From: DASUHT01 sp038230835
GTDB taxonomy: Bacteria > Actinomycetota > Thermoleophilia > Gaiellales > JAICJC01
NCBI GenBank assembly: GCA_038230835.1
Contig: JBBRMM010000026.1
Coordinates: 1-47,792 of the forward strand
Reading direction: 5' to 3'
DNA: 47,792 nt
Below, one piece after another: positions 1 to 7,383 of the stretch. The position numbers and the translations under genes are program-made. Each line of letters starts with the position of its first letter. Positions within the stretch are counted from its first letter, which is position 1. The notes beneath the pieces were generated by a model. That model had not been told where the DNA came from. It worked only from the letters and a program-made list of their open reading frames with translations, and did no database searches.

Positions 1-30
1 CACGGCCTGCCCAACAGGTACGGTCTCCAT
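1..30 (-). CDS. start of an unidentified gene, cut by the window edge
   Basis: An ATG on the minus strand (complement of 28-30) lies 10 nt downstream of a strong AAGGAGG Shine-Dalgarno (complement of 41-47). It opens a frame reading METVPVGQAV before the window ends. Only ten codons are visible, so the product cannot be named. The ribosome site is the main reason to believe it. Its promoter would lie inside the adjacent GNAT relic. Confidence 0.4.
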   Translation of the reverse strand, partial: METVPVGQAV

Positions 31-69
31 AACGGCGGTTCCTCCTTCGATCTTGGTGGATCACCCTGA

Positions 70-318
70 ACGCTCCCAACCAGAGCGGACGAGGCGGAGG
101 GACCGCCGCCATCAAATTCTACGAACTACGGGACATCCTCCATCGGGACGCTACTGCTCCGCAGGCTGATCGGCGAGGCGGCCCGCGCGCGGCTACCGGT
201 CCGCCTCAGTGTCGCGAAGGACAATCCCCAGGCGATGCTGCTGTACCGTCGCCTTGGCTTCACGGTCAGCGGCGAGGATGGGTTGCGAGTAGCCATGGAA
301 CTCAGGCCCCACTCCTAG
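70..318 (+). pseudogene. C-terminal relic of a GNAT acetyltransferase
   Basis: The frame ending at the TAG at 316-318 encodes a typical GNAT tail: an SIGTLLLRRL-like acetyl-CoA loop and helix, then LSVAKDNPQAMLLYRRLGF, the conserved last strand and helix with the N-x-x-A-x-x-L-Y-x-x-x-G-F signature. An in-frame TGA at 67-69 closes it upstream, and there is no ATG, GTG or TTG before the ATG near codon 56. The N-terminal half of the fold, which normally needs about 150 residues in all, is missing. The 5' side is occupied by the ribosome site of the divergent gene at 1-30. I read it as the remains of a truncated gene. Its stop overlaps the stop of the hydroxylase on the other strand. Confidence 0.6.
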
Positions 319-878
319 ACGCGGTCTCCAGCCTCCACCATTTGCTCCAGCCAGGTGTTCAGGCGGCAGTCGACGATCAGGTGGATGCGGTCGTTGGCTC
401 CGGCGTTTTCGACGCGGTGTGGGAGCTGCAGATCGAGGTACCACACCTCGCCCGGGCGCATGTCGAGCTCGCGACCGTCCAGGAAGAACGCCACGTCGGG
501 GTTGGTCGTGATCGGGACGTGAACCCGCACCTCCCCGATCTCGTAGCCCAGATCGATGTCACGGTGCTCACGGATCCTTGCTCCCTGACCCAGCCGAAGC
601 AACCGAACCGCGTCCAGCGGGCACAGAAACTCGCCCACGGCGGCGCCGAGGTGCGGGCACCGCTCCATCAACTCGGTGTCTGCGAAATCGTCCATCCGCG
701 ACGGGTCCGAAAACAGCTGCTTCGTGAAGCCGCCGACGGACCGCAGCGCCACGCCGCTCCAGTCACCCTCGTAGTAGGCGGCATTGAAGTGGGGTACCCA
801 CTCCTCCTCGCCCCACGTCGCCACGTCGGCTTCGAGCGCACCGGCATCGAACCGAAGCGGCAACCGCACGGCGGTCAT
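315..878 (-). CDS. aspartyl/asparaginyl beta-hydroxylase family dioxygenase
   Basis: This 187-residue protein matches the Asp/Asn beta-hydroxylase (PF05118) type of Fe(II)/2-oxoglutarate oxygenase. These enzymes hydroxylate Asp or Asn side chains of peptides, or related small substrates. Visible features are the N-terminal FNAAYYEGDW segment, then the double-stranded beta-helix with the iron ligands H105-R-D107 and distal H154, and R164 placed to bind 2-oxoglutarate. It is a single-domain soluble protein without signal peptide. Its ATG overlaps the stop of the sulfotransferase-like gene by four bases (ATGA), so it is the last gene of a Nif11 / sulfotransferase / hydroxylase set. The neighbourhood suggests a peptide substrate, possibly the Nif11-like protein, but that is inference. 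Confidence 0.8.
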   Translation of the reverse strand: MTAVRLPLRFDAGALEADVATWGEEEWVPHFNAAYYEGDWSGVALRSVGGFTKQLFSDPSRMDDFADTELMERCPHLGAAVGEFLCPLDAVRLLRLGQGARIREHRDIDLGYEIGEVRVHVPITTNPDVAFFLDGRELDMRPGEVWYLDLQLPHRVENAGANDRIHLIVDCRLNTWLEQMVEAGDRV

Positions 879-1851
879 CGCAGCGCCTCGAGCCGGTCAT
901 ACGGCGGGCCCACGAACCGTGCGGCGGCAAGCCTGGCGTCCGGCGACGGAGGCGTGCGACGTCCGCCCTCATACCGCACCGCGGGGTTCTTGGCATCCCG
1001 AGGCGCCACCTCGCGCATCACGCTTCGATCCGTCGCGTCGAGGTCGATGGAAAACATCGGTGCCACCGTATCGGACACCAAATCGGGAAGCGTGCGGTAA
1101 TGCGCCACCACGCACCGCCCGGGGGCGACCTCATACGCCTCCAAAGCCGCGGCGAAGATCGCTGCCAGCACATGTGCGCAGTACTCCTCTGGGGGAAGGC
1201 TCGAAGCGGTGGCCGGATCAACGCCGACCAGCTCCGACGGGAGCACTCCGGGGATCATCTGCGCGCCACGCCGAAGCATCTGCGACGCGATGATCTCTGC
1301 CGGGTCGTTGTAGAGGAACAGCCACGGCACCTCGGGAAGGCCTGCCGCACGATCGGCAGGTCGATCGCGCTCCAACTGTCGAACTTCACCACGCACCGTC
1401 GGTCGCCGGCCCCAGACCCGGCCGCCCCCAGCACGAGGATCATCGCACGCAGCCACGACACCAGCGTCTCCGGCGCCACATCGATCGAGAATGGAGCCCG
1501 AAGCACGGTATCGACCGGCGGCGGCTCCGACAGCACACGCGTGGCAGCAATCGACGCAAGCATCTGTGACACCAGGGTCGAGCCGCACCGTGACGAATGG
1601 AAGATGAAGCCCGCAGGCTCACACAGCGAACGCTCCGCTGCGAGCGTTTCGACCGCCGTCATCGATGTCTCCCGTCTGAACAGCAGCGGGAACGGACGCC
1701 GAAGACGCCGCTCGACAGTCTGATCGAAGAACGGCTCCGTGAACGCGGCGTCACCCATGTAGCACCAATCAACGACGGGCATGGACGCGCGAAACGAGAC
1801 CCTGATCGGCATCCACCCGTCGAGATCGGTCCCCCGACGCATCAGATCCAT
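875..1851 (-). pseudogene. sulfotransferase-like P-loop protein, frameshifted
   Basis: Two overlapping minus-strand frames form one protein of about 325 residues. The first half, from the ATG at 1851, carries HSSRCGSTL at residues 85-93, the 5'-phosphosulfate loop of the PAPS sulfotransferase family, and runs to about position 1340. The second half continues with VPWLFLYNDPAEI, the strand and helix expected next, and ends at 875. The break lies where the minus strand reads ttcccgaggtgcc (near 1337): one added base would restore AFP-E-VPWLF. It may be a real inactivating deletion or a sequencing/assembly error. The start overlaps the end of the Nif11-like gene by 10 nt, with an alternative ATG at 1842, and the stop overlaps the hydroxylase start, so the three genes are translationally coupled. 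Confidence 0.7.
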
Positions 1852-2048
1852 CGCTCCAGCCACGCGCGGCGGCTCGCCTGGTGAGCGAGCCGGATGTCGT
1901 CTGCATCGATCTCCAAGTGCAGCTGAGCCGACTCGCGCATCGCAACCTCGGTGAACTCCGCCCAATCCTCGATGTCCGCCAACCGTCGTAGAAGCTCGAG
2001 ATCGGCCAGTACAACCTTCCGGAATCGTTCGAAATCCTCCGCTGACAT
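1842..2048 (-). CDS. Nif11-like small protein, possible RiPP-type precursor
   Basis: This 68-residue protein resembles the Nif11 domain (PF07862). It has an MSAEDFERFRKVVLAD start, an L-x-x-x-D-x-E-L-L-x-x-L pattern, a WAEFTEVAMRE helix and an IDADDIRLA segment where Nif11 has its second conserved helix. It ends RRAWLERWI instead of in a Gly-Gly junction and Cys-rich core. Nif11-type leaders are known in RiPP precursors, but stand-alone Nif11 proteins also exist. The ATG at 2048 is chosen because it follows a GGGGA motif and begins the domain; earlier starts in frame run through the tRNA gene. It is the first gene of a coupled set with a sulfotransferase and an Asp/Asn hydroxylase. Precursor status is inference, as no obvious core peptide is present. 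Confidence 0.55.
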   Translation of the reverse strand: MSAEDFERFRKVVLADLELLRRLADIEDWAEFTEVAMRESAQLHLEIDADDIRLAHQASRRAWLERWI

Positions 2049-2102
2049 CGTCCCCGAATCATGCCGCACCGTGGACCGCTCGGTGGGGCCACCGGCGCGT
2101 AG

Positions 2103-2119
2103 GGCGAGTGTTCCTCGCC
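2103..2119 (-). terminator. hairpin between tRNA-Ser and the Nif11-like gene
   Basis: Perfect 6-bp stem (GGCGAG / CTCGCC) with a 5-nt loop, about 18 nt beyond the tRNA 3' end. There is no T-run, so it could be a weak terminator, a processing signal or a leader hairpin for the downstream operon. Confidence 0.3.
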
Positions 2120-2135
2120 GGCGTATTCGGGCCGA

Positions 2136-2225
<90 letters not shown>

Positions 2226-2303
2226 GGGGTACTGCGACCCCGCAGTCTACCGGCCGTTCGGGCCCTGCGGCGACCTGATTTGGCGGTCTGGTACCGTGGA
2301 GCG

Positions 2304-3470
2304 ATGGCCGAACTGGCGCCCACCACGAGCGACCTGACAGACGAGCAGCGCGAGATCCAGGCGCTCGCCCGCGAGTTCGCCCGCACCGAGATCCGCCCGG
2401 TGGCGGCCGACGTCGACGAGCGCGACGTGTACACCCCGCTGGACGTGGTGTACAAGGCGGCAGAGCTCGGCCTGACCTCGTTCATGCTGCCCGAGGAGGT
2501 GGGCGGCGGCGGCATCACCAACGTGCTCACCGGCTGCCTCGTCCAGGAGGAGCTGAACTGGGGTTGCGCAGGGATCGGGAACCTGATCACCTCGGGCGGG
2601 TTCTTCGCCCGGCCGGTGGTCGAGGTCGGCACGGCTGAGCAGCGGCAGCGTTGGCTGGCGCCGCTGTGCACAGACCGGCCCCCGCTGACCGCCCTCGCAT
2701 CGACCGAGCCAGGGGTCGGCTCCGACACGGCCGCCATGACCACCAGCGCCGAGCGCACCGGGTCGGGCTACCGGCTGAACGGCCAGAAGACGTGGATCTC
2801 GAACGGCGGTCTGGCCGAGTACTACTGCATCTTCGCCACCGTGGCACCGGGCAGCGGCTCCAAGGGTGTGACCGCGTTCGTGGTCGAGAAGGGTGATCCC
2901 GGCGTGTCCTTCGGTGAGCCGATGCGCAAGATGGGCCAGCGAGCGATCATCAACACCGAGGTCTTCCTGCAGGATTGCGAGATCCCCGAGGACCGCCGGC
3001 TGGGCGAGGAGGGCAAGGGGTTCTACAGCCTCATGCACACCTTCGACGAGTCCCGCATCCACCTGGCCGCGAGTGCCGTGGGCATCGCGCGCGCGGCGCT
3101 CGAGTACGCCGTCGAGTACAGCCGGAGCAGGGAGGCGTTCGGCAAGCCGATCGGCCACCACCAGGCGGTGGCCTTCCGGCTGGCCGACATGGCCACCGGG
3201 GTGGACGCCGCCCGCCTGCTGACACACCGCGCGGCACGTGCGATGGACGCCGGGCGGCACGTACCGGCCGAGGCGGCGATGGCCAAGCTGTTCGCATCCG
3301 AGACGGCCACCCACTGCACGTGGGCCGCGCTGCAGACGCTCGGCGGCTGGGGCTACTCGCGCGAGTACCCGGTCGAGAAGTGGGTACGCGACGCGCGGCT
3401 CGAGGAGATCGAGGAGGGCACCTCCGATATCCAGCGGCTGATCATCAGCCGTAACCTGCTGCGCGACTGA
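2304..3470 (+). CDS. acyl-CoA dehydrogenase
   Basis: This 388-residue flavoprotein has the full acyl-CoA dehydrogenase layout: N-terminal helical domain (DEQREIQALAREFARTEI), middle beta-barrel (GVGSDTAAMTTSAE, then GQKTWISNGGLAEYY) and C-terminal helical domain. The C-terminal domain has the R-x-x-F-G-x-x-I motif and EEIEEGTSDIQRL, whose Glu near residue 371 is the expected catalytic base. It oxidises an acyl-CoA to the 2-enoyl-CoA and passes electrons to electron-transfer flavoprotein. I start at the ATG at 2304, after gtggagcg; a TTG at 2280 would only add a non-conserved extension. The stop overlaps the cupin start (TGATG), so the two are co-translated. The substrate chain type cannot be read from the sequence. 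Confidence 0.92.
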   Translation: MAELAPTTSDLTDEQREIQALAREFARTEIRPVAADVDERDVYTPLDVVYKAAELGLTSFMLPEEVGGGGITNVLTGCLVQEELNWGCAGIGNLITSGGFFARPVVEVGTAEQRQRWLAPLCTDRPPLTALASTEPGVGSDTAAMTTSAERTGSGYRLNGQKTWISNGGLAEYYCIFATVAPGSGSKGVTAFVVEKGDPGVSFGEPMRKMGQRAIINTEVFLQDCEIPEDRRLGEEGKGFYSLMHTFDESRIHLAASAVGIARAALEYAVEYSRSREAFGKPIGHHQAVAFRLADMATGVDAARLLTHRAARAMDAGRHVPAEAAMAKLFASETATHCTWAALQTLGGWGYSREYPVEKWVRDARLEEIEEGTSDIQRLIISRNLLRD

Positions 3471-3919
3471 TGACCGGCGCGGCTGACCCGCAGCGCGAGC
3501 ACCGCCTCCAGGGCATCTTCGCCGCGTCGCTCGCCGGGGCCACCATCGGTGCCAGCGGCGGCTCGATCGTGGTCGCCGAGTGGAGCGACCCGGGCGGGGG
3601 TTGGGATCCCCCGCGGTACATCGCGCCCCTGCACATCCACCGGTGTGACGACGAGGCGTGGTACGTGCTCGAGGGCACGCTCTGCGTCCGGGTGGGCGAC
3701 GACGATGTCGAGGTCGCTGCCGGCGGTGCGGTCATCGTCCCCGCAGGGACTCCGCACACGTTCTGGAATCCGCGTGCGCAACCGGTCCGGTACGTCCTGA
3801 TCATGACGCCCCGGATCAGCGGACTGATCGACGCCCTGCATGAGCTCCCGGAGCGCACACCCCAGACGGTGTCGGACACGTTCGCCGCGTTCGAGAGCGA
3901 CGTTCTCGGCTGGCCCTGA
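3470..3919 (+). CDS. cupin domain protein
   Basis: This 149-residue protein has one cupin-2 barrel. Motif 1 is P-L-H-I-H-x-x-x-D-E-A-W-Y-V-L-E-G (residues about 53-69) and motif 2 is P-A-G-T-P-H-T-F-W-N. The two histidines of PLHIH, the Glu of DEAWYVLEG and the His of motif 2 would bind a metal. Small cupins of this type include dioxygenases, isomerases and sensors, so the reaction cannot be told. It overlaps the acyl-CoA dehydrogenase stop by one base and may act on a side product or modulate that pathway. Confidence 0.8.
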   Translation: MTGAADPQREHRLQGIFAASLAGATIGASGGSIVVAEWSDPGGGWDPPRYIAPLHIHRCDDEAWYVLEGTLCVRVGDDDVEVAAGGAVIVPAGTPHTFWNPRAQPVRYVLIMTPRISGLIDALHELPERTPQTVSDTFAAFESDVLGWP

Positions 3920-3949
3920 TCGGACTCCCCGGCAGTGTAAGCTCGGCCG

Positions 3950-4387
3950 GTGAGCGGCACCATCGACCACAGCGAGGTGACGCTGGAGTTGGCGCTCGAG
4001 ATGATCGAGCGCGTGCGGCGGGAGGCGGAGGCGACGGGCATCGCGGTCGGGGCCGCGATCGTCGACCGCGGTGGGCACGTGGTGGCCAGCGCCCGCATGG
4101 ACGGGGCCGCACTGGGGGCCATGCAGCTTGCTGTGGACAAGGGGTACACGGCCGTTCTGTGGCAGGTACCCACCGGTGAGTTCATGTCCAGCACCCAGCC
4201 CGGCGGCGTGGACTGGGGATTCAACACGACCTCCAGTCGGGTCGTGGTCTACGCCGGCGGGCTGCCCCTCTTCGAAGCCGGCGGGCTTGTGGGCGGCGTC
4301 GGTGTCAGCGGCGGCACCGGTGAGCAGGACGAGGCGTGCGCCCGGGCGGCAATCGCCGCCTCGGGCCTGAGTTGCTCGGGGTCTTAG
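3950..4387 (+). CDS. GlcG/HbpS family protein (DUF336)
   Basis: This 145-residue protein matches the heme-degrading GlcG/HbpS family. It has an N-terminal LTLELALEMIERV-like helix, G-I-A-V-G-A-A-I-V-D-R-G-G-H-V-V-A-S-A-R-M-D, then a central A-x-x-K-G-Y-T-A segment and a glycine-rich G-G-V-G-V-S-G-G-T-G-E-Q-D end. Members form oligomers that bind heme or corrin-like ligands, or occur beside oxidative pathways, often without proven activity. The start is the GTG at 3950, 30 nt after the cupin gene on the same strand. The role here is unknown. It ends in a hairpin shared with the convergent potA gene. Confidence 0.75.
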   Translation: MSGTIDHSEVTLELALEMIERVRREAEATGIAVGAAIVDRGGHVVASARMDGAALGAMQLAVDKGYTAVLWQVPTGEFMSSTQPGGVDWGFNTTSSRVVVYAGGLPLFEAGGLVGGVGVSGGTGEQDEACARAAIAASGLSCSGS

Positions 4388-4405
4388 AAGCTCTGTTTGA
4401 GCTTC
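4387..4405. terminator. bidirectional hairpin between convergent genes
   Basis: Perfect inverted repeat GAAGCTC-tgttt-GAGCTTC filling the 18-bp gap between the stop codons of the GlcG-like gene (+) and potA (-). The 7-bp stem and 5-nt loop suit a two-way transcription stop. No T-run is present on either side. Confidence 0.6.
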
Positions 4406-5506
4406 CTAGGCCGCCTCGATCGGTGCGGTTCCCGTGTCGGCCAGCACCCTCAGGGCCTCCGCCGGCATGTACACGGTGACCGGATCGCCCTGCTTGTAGG
4501 GGATCTCCTCCCCCGCGTTCTGGATCAGGACCTGCACGATGTCCCCGCTGGCGAGGCGCACCAGCAGCTGCATGGCGTTCCCGAGGTACACCGGCCGCTC
4601 CACCATCCCCGGGATCCGGTTGGGGCCGGTGGTGCCGTGATCCTCGAGCCGCACGCGTTCGGGCCGGATCACGATCTTGGTCTCGGACTCCACGCCAGCC
4701 TCGCCTCGTCCGGCATCCAGCTCGAACTCGCCCACCTTGACCCGGGTGTGGCCCTCGCCGCCGCGCGTCAGCACCGTCGCGTCCATCAGGTTGGAGACAC
4801 CCAGGAAATCGGCCACGAACGTGGTCTTCGGCTCCTCGTACACCTCCTGCGGCTCGGCGACCTGCTCCACCTTGCCGTTGGACATGACGGCGATCCGGTC
4901 GCTCATGGTGAGCGCCTCCTCCTGGTCGTGGGTCACGTACACGAACGTGATCCCGACCTGCTGCTGGAGTGCCTTCAGCTCGACCTGGAGCTGCTTGCGC
5001 AGCTTCGCGTCCAGCGCGCCCAGCGGTTCGTCGAGCAGGAGCACCGCGGGTTTGAGCACCAGCGCCCGTGCGAGCGCGACGCGCTGCTGCTGGCCACCCG
5101 ACATCTGCCCCGGCTTGCGTCTCTCGAGGCCGGTCAGCTGCACCAGCTCGAGGGCCTCGGCCACGCGCGACTTGATGTCGTGCTTGGATACCTTCTGGCG
5201 GCGCAGTCCGAAGGCGACGTTGTCGTTGACGTTCATGTGCGGGAACAGCGCGTAGCTCTGGAAGACCGTGTTCACGTTGCGCTTGTGCGGCGGGGTGAAC
5301 TGCATGTCGGAGCCGTCGAGCAGGATCTGGCCCTCGGTCGGCCGTTCGAAGCCGGCGATCATGCGCAGCGTCGTCGTCTTGCCGCAGCCGGACGGCCCGA
5401 GCATGGAGAAGAACTCCGCCCCGGGCATCTCGAGGTTGATCCCGTCCACCGCGGCCACATCGCCGAAGCGCTTGACCAGGTCGATCAGTTGAACTTCACC
5501 AGCCAC
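4406..5506 (-). CDS. potA: polyamine-type ABC transporter, ATP-binding subunit
   Basis: This 366-residue ATPase energises the PotABCD importer. It has Walker A GPSGCGKTT, Q-loop FQSYALFPHM, signature MSGGQQQR, Walker B LLLDEPLGALD and switch region YVTHDQEEA, followed by a C-terminal TOBE domain (about residues 280-366) typical of PotA/CysA/MalK-type ATPases. It lies 27 nt downstream of potC and is the last gene of the operon that starts with the Rieske oxygenase at 9889. The full subunit set with PotD favours spermidine/putrescine or a related amine. The ligand is inferred from family and neighbours. Confidence 0.9.
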   Translation of the reverse strand: MAGEVQLIDLVKRFGDVAAVDGINLEMPGAEFFSMLGPSGCGKTTTLRMIAGFERPTEGQILLDGSDMQFTPPHKRNVNTVFQSYALFPHMNVNDNVAFGLRRQKVSKHDIKSRVAEALELVQLTGLERRKPGQMSGGQQQRVALARALVLKPAVLLLDEPLGALDAKLRKQLQVELKALQQQVGITFVYVTHDQEEALTMSDRIAVMSNGKVEQVAEPQEVYEEPKTTFVADFLGVSNLMDATVLTRGGEGHTRVKVGEFELDAGRGEAGVESETKIVIRPERVRLEDHGTTGPNRIPGMVERPVYLGNAMQLLVRLASGDIVQVLIQNAGEEIPYKQGDPVTVYMPAEALRVLADTGTAPIEAA

Positions 5507-5533
5507 ATGGCCTCCAGCATCGATTGTCGTGAC

Positions 5534-6457
5534 TCACAGGTCGAACGCCGCCAGATCGCCGGTCATGCTGCCGCTGCCGGACTCGCCACGGGTGAACACG
5601 CGGTACAGCAGATACCCGGCGACCACCGTGATCAGGGTGATGAAGACCATGATCGAGGCGATCGCGTTCGTGGACGGCTGGGGTCCTCCACGCGCCGTGC
5701 TGTAGATGATGATCGGCACGGTGTCGCAAGCTCCGCCGCACGACAGGTAGTAGCTGATCACGAAGTCGTCGATCGAGATCGCAAACGTGATCGCGATGCT
5801 CGCGATGATCGCCGGCAGCAGCAGCGGGAGCAGAATCAGGCGCAGCGCGTGCCACCATGATGCCCCCAGATCCGCAGCTGCCTCCTCGTACTGGCGGCCG
5901 ATCGAGAACAGCCGGCCGCGCACGATGACGACGACGTAGGAGATCGAGAACGTCACGTGGCCCAGGATCTGGGCCAGCGTGCTCGTGTGGATGACCGTGA
6001 AGATATGTCCGAACACGAGGAACAGCGAGACGCCCATCACGATCTCCGGGGTGATCAGCGGGAACAGCATCAAGAAGTTGGAGGATCCCGCACCGCGCCC
6101 CCGCCAGCGGGCGAGGCCTATCGCCAGGAGCACCCCGAGCGGCGTTGCGATGACGACGTCGGCGGCCGCGAGCTTCAGGCTCTGGAAGAGCGCGCTGTGC
6201 AGGCCGGTGTTGCCCCACACCGAGTACACGTTACCCCAGTACCAGCGGGTGGAGTACCCGCTCCAGGCGGTCAGCGATCGGCTGTTGTTGAACGAGAACT
6301 GGATCGCGATCAGCACCGGCACGATCGACCAGACCATGTATAGCCACGTGATCGCCGGTAGGAAGCGCGGCCGGCCCCAGGGGTTCCCGAGCCAGCCTCG
6401 GGCCCGGCTCCACGCGTTGAAGCTCTGCCGCTCCGAGGCGCTCGCGTGAGTTGTCAC
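5534..6457 (-). CDS. potC: polyamine-type ABC transporter permease (PotC-like)
   Basis: This 307-residue inner-membrane permease has about six membrane segments. It carries the cytoplasmic EAA loop EEAAADLGASWWHALRLI near residue 200, which docks on the ATPase. The N-terminus is longer than in enteric PotC (about 35 residues before the first segment). Its ATG overlaps the stop of the preceding permease by four bases (6454-6457), so the two permeases are made together and should form the heterodimeric channel. It is the second permease in the operon, in the usual PotB-PotC order. Confidence 0.9.
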   Translation of the reverse strand: MTTHASASERQSFNAWSRARGWLGNPWGRPRFLPAITWLYMVWSIVPVLIAIQFSFNNSRSLTAWSGYSTRWYWGNVYSVWGNTGLHSALFQSLKLAAADVVIATPLGVLLAIGLARWRGRGAGSSNFLMLFPLITPEIVMGVSLFLVFGHIFTVIHTSTLAQILGHVTFSISYVVVIVRGRLFSIGRQYEEAAADLGASWWHALRLILLPLLLPAIIASIAITFAISIDDFVISYYLSCGGACDTVPIIIYSTARGGPQPSTNAIASIMVFITLITVVAGYLLYRVFTRGESGSGSMTGDLAAFDL

Positions 6458-7371
6458 AGCGTCTCCAACTGCTTCGACGCCTGGCGAACGGCCCAGATGT
6501 AATAGCCCATCATGATGGTCAGGAAGATCGAGAGCACCACCGTGATGGCAGCGCCGACCGTGGGCTGCGGGCCGCCGTGGAAGTAGTAGTCGATCTGGTT
6601 GCCGATCATGGTCGTGCTGGGCGCCGAGGAGATGACGTCAGGGGTGTAGTAGTCACCGAACATCGGCAGGGCGATCAGCACCGACCCACCGAGGATGCCG
6701 GTCTTGGACAGCGGCAGCGTGACGCGCAGGAAGGCCTGGAACGGGCTGGCGCCCAGATCGCGCGCGGCCTCCAGGTGGCTCTTGTCGATGCGGTCGAGAG
6801 CGGCGTACAGGGGCAGGATCAGGTACGGGATGTAGCCGTACACGAGCGCGAGGATCACGGTCGCGCTCTGACCTGAGAGCCAGTTGGTCTGGGTGATGAG
6901 ACCCAGGTCGACCGCGAGCCGGCTGACCCCCGTGTCGCGCAGGATCGTGTCGGCGTAGCCGCCCGGCGACAGCAGGTTGACCCATGCGAGCATCCGCATC
7001 AGGTAGCTGATCCAGAACGGGAGGATGAGCAGGATGAGCAGAGTGGCCTTCGTCCTGTGGGCGTGGCGGGAGATGTAGTACGCCACCGGATATCCGATCA
7101 GCAGGCACAGCGCGAGCGAGATCGCCACGTACCAGAGCGTGCGGACGACCGCCGCCCAGTAGATCCCTCCGGGAGCCAGTTCGTGCAGCACCTGGTCCAT
7201 CCAGCCGATGTTCCAATCCAGCGGGTTCCAGGCTGGAAGGGGCGTCTGCAGGATGGGGTCGACGCTACCGAAGGCCACCCCGATCACCGCATACATCGGC
7301 ACCAGGAAGAGCAGTACGAGCCAGACCACTCCCGGAAGGGAGAAGCTCGACCATAACCACTTCGGGTACAC
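6454..7371 (-). CDS. potB: polyamine-type ABC transporter permease (PotB-like)
   Basis: This 305-residue permease has six predicted membrane helices, beginning at about residue 10 (LPGVVWLVLLFLVPMYAVIG). It has an EAA loop LEAARDLGASPFQAFLRVTL and the FWISYLMRMLAW segment characteristic of PotB/PotH proteins. It starts 12 nt after the potD stop and ends in an ATGA overlap with potC. It forms the translocation pore with the PotC-like subunit. Confidence 0.9.
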   Translation of the reverse strand: MYPKWLWSSFSLPGVVWLVLLFLVPMYAVIGVAFGSVDPILQTPLPAWNPLDWNIGWMDQVLHELAPGGIYWAAVVRTLWYVAISLALCLLIGYPVAYYISRHAHRTKATLLILLILPFWISYLMRMLAWVNLLSPGGYADTILRDTGVSRLAVDLGLITQTNWLSGQSATVILALVYGYIPYLILPLYAALDRIDKSHLEAARDLGASPFQAFLRVTLPLSKTGILGGSVLIALPMFGDYYTPDVISSAPSTTMIGNQIDYYFHGGPQPTVGAAITVVLSIFLTIMMGYYIWAVRQASKQLETL

Positions 7372-7383
7372 CGGCTACCCTCC

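Noticed and set aside
4397..5860. A 487-codon plus-strand frame opposite potA
   Set aside because: It is the shadow of potA/potC; composition is His/Arg/Gln-rich with no domain, while the minus strand has all ABC motifs.
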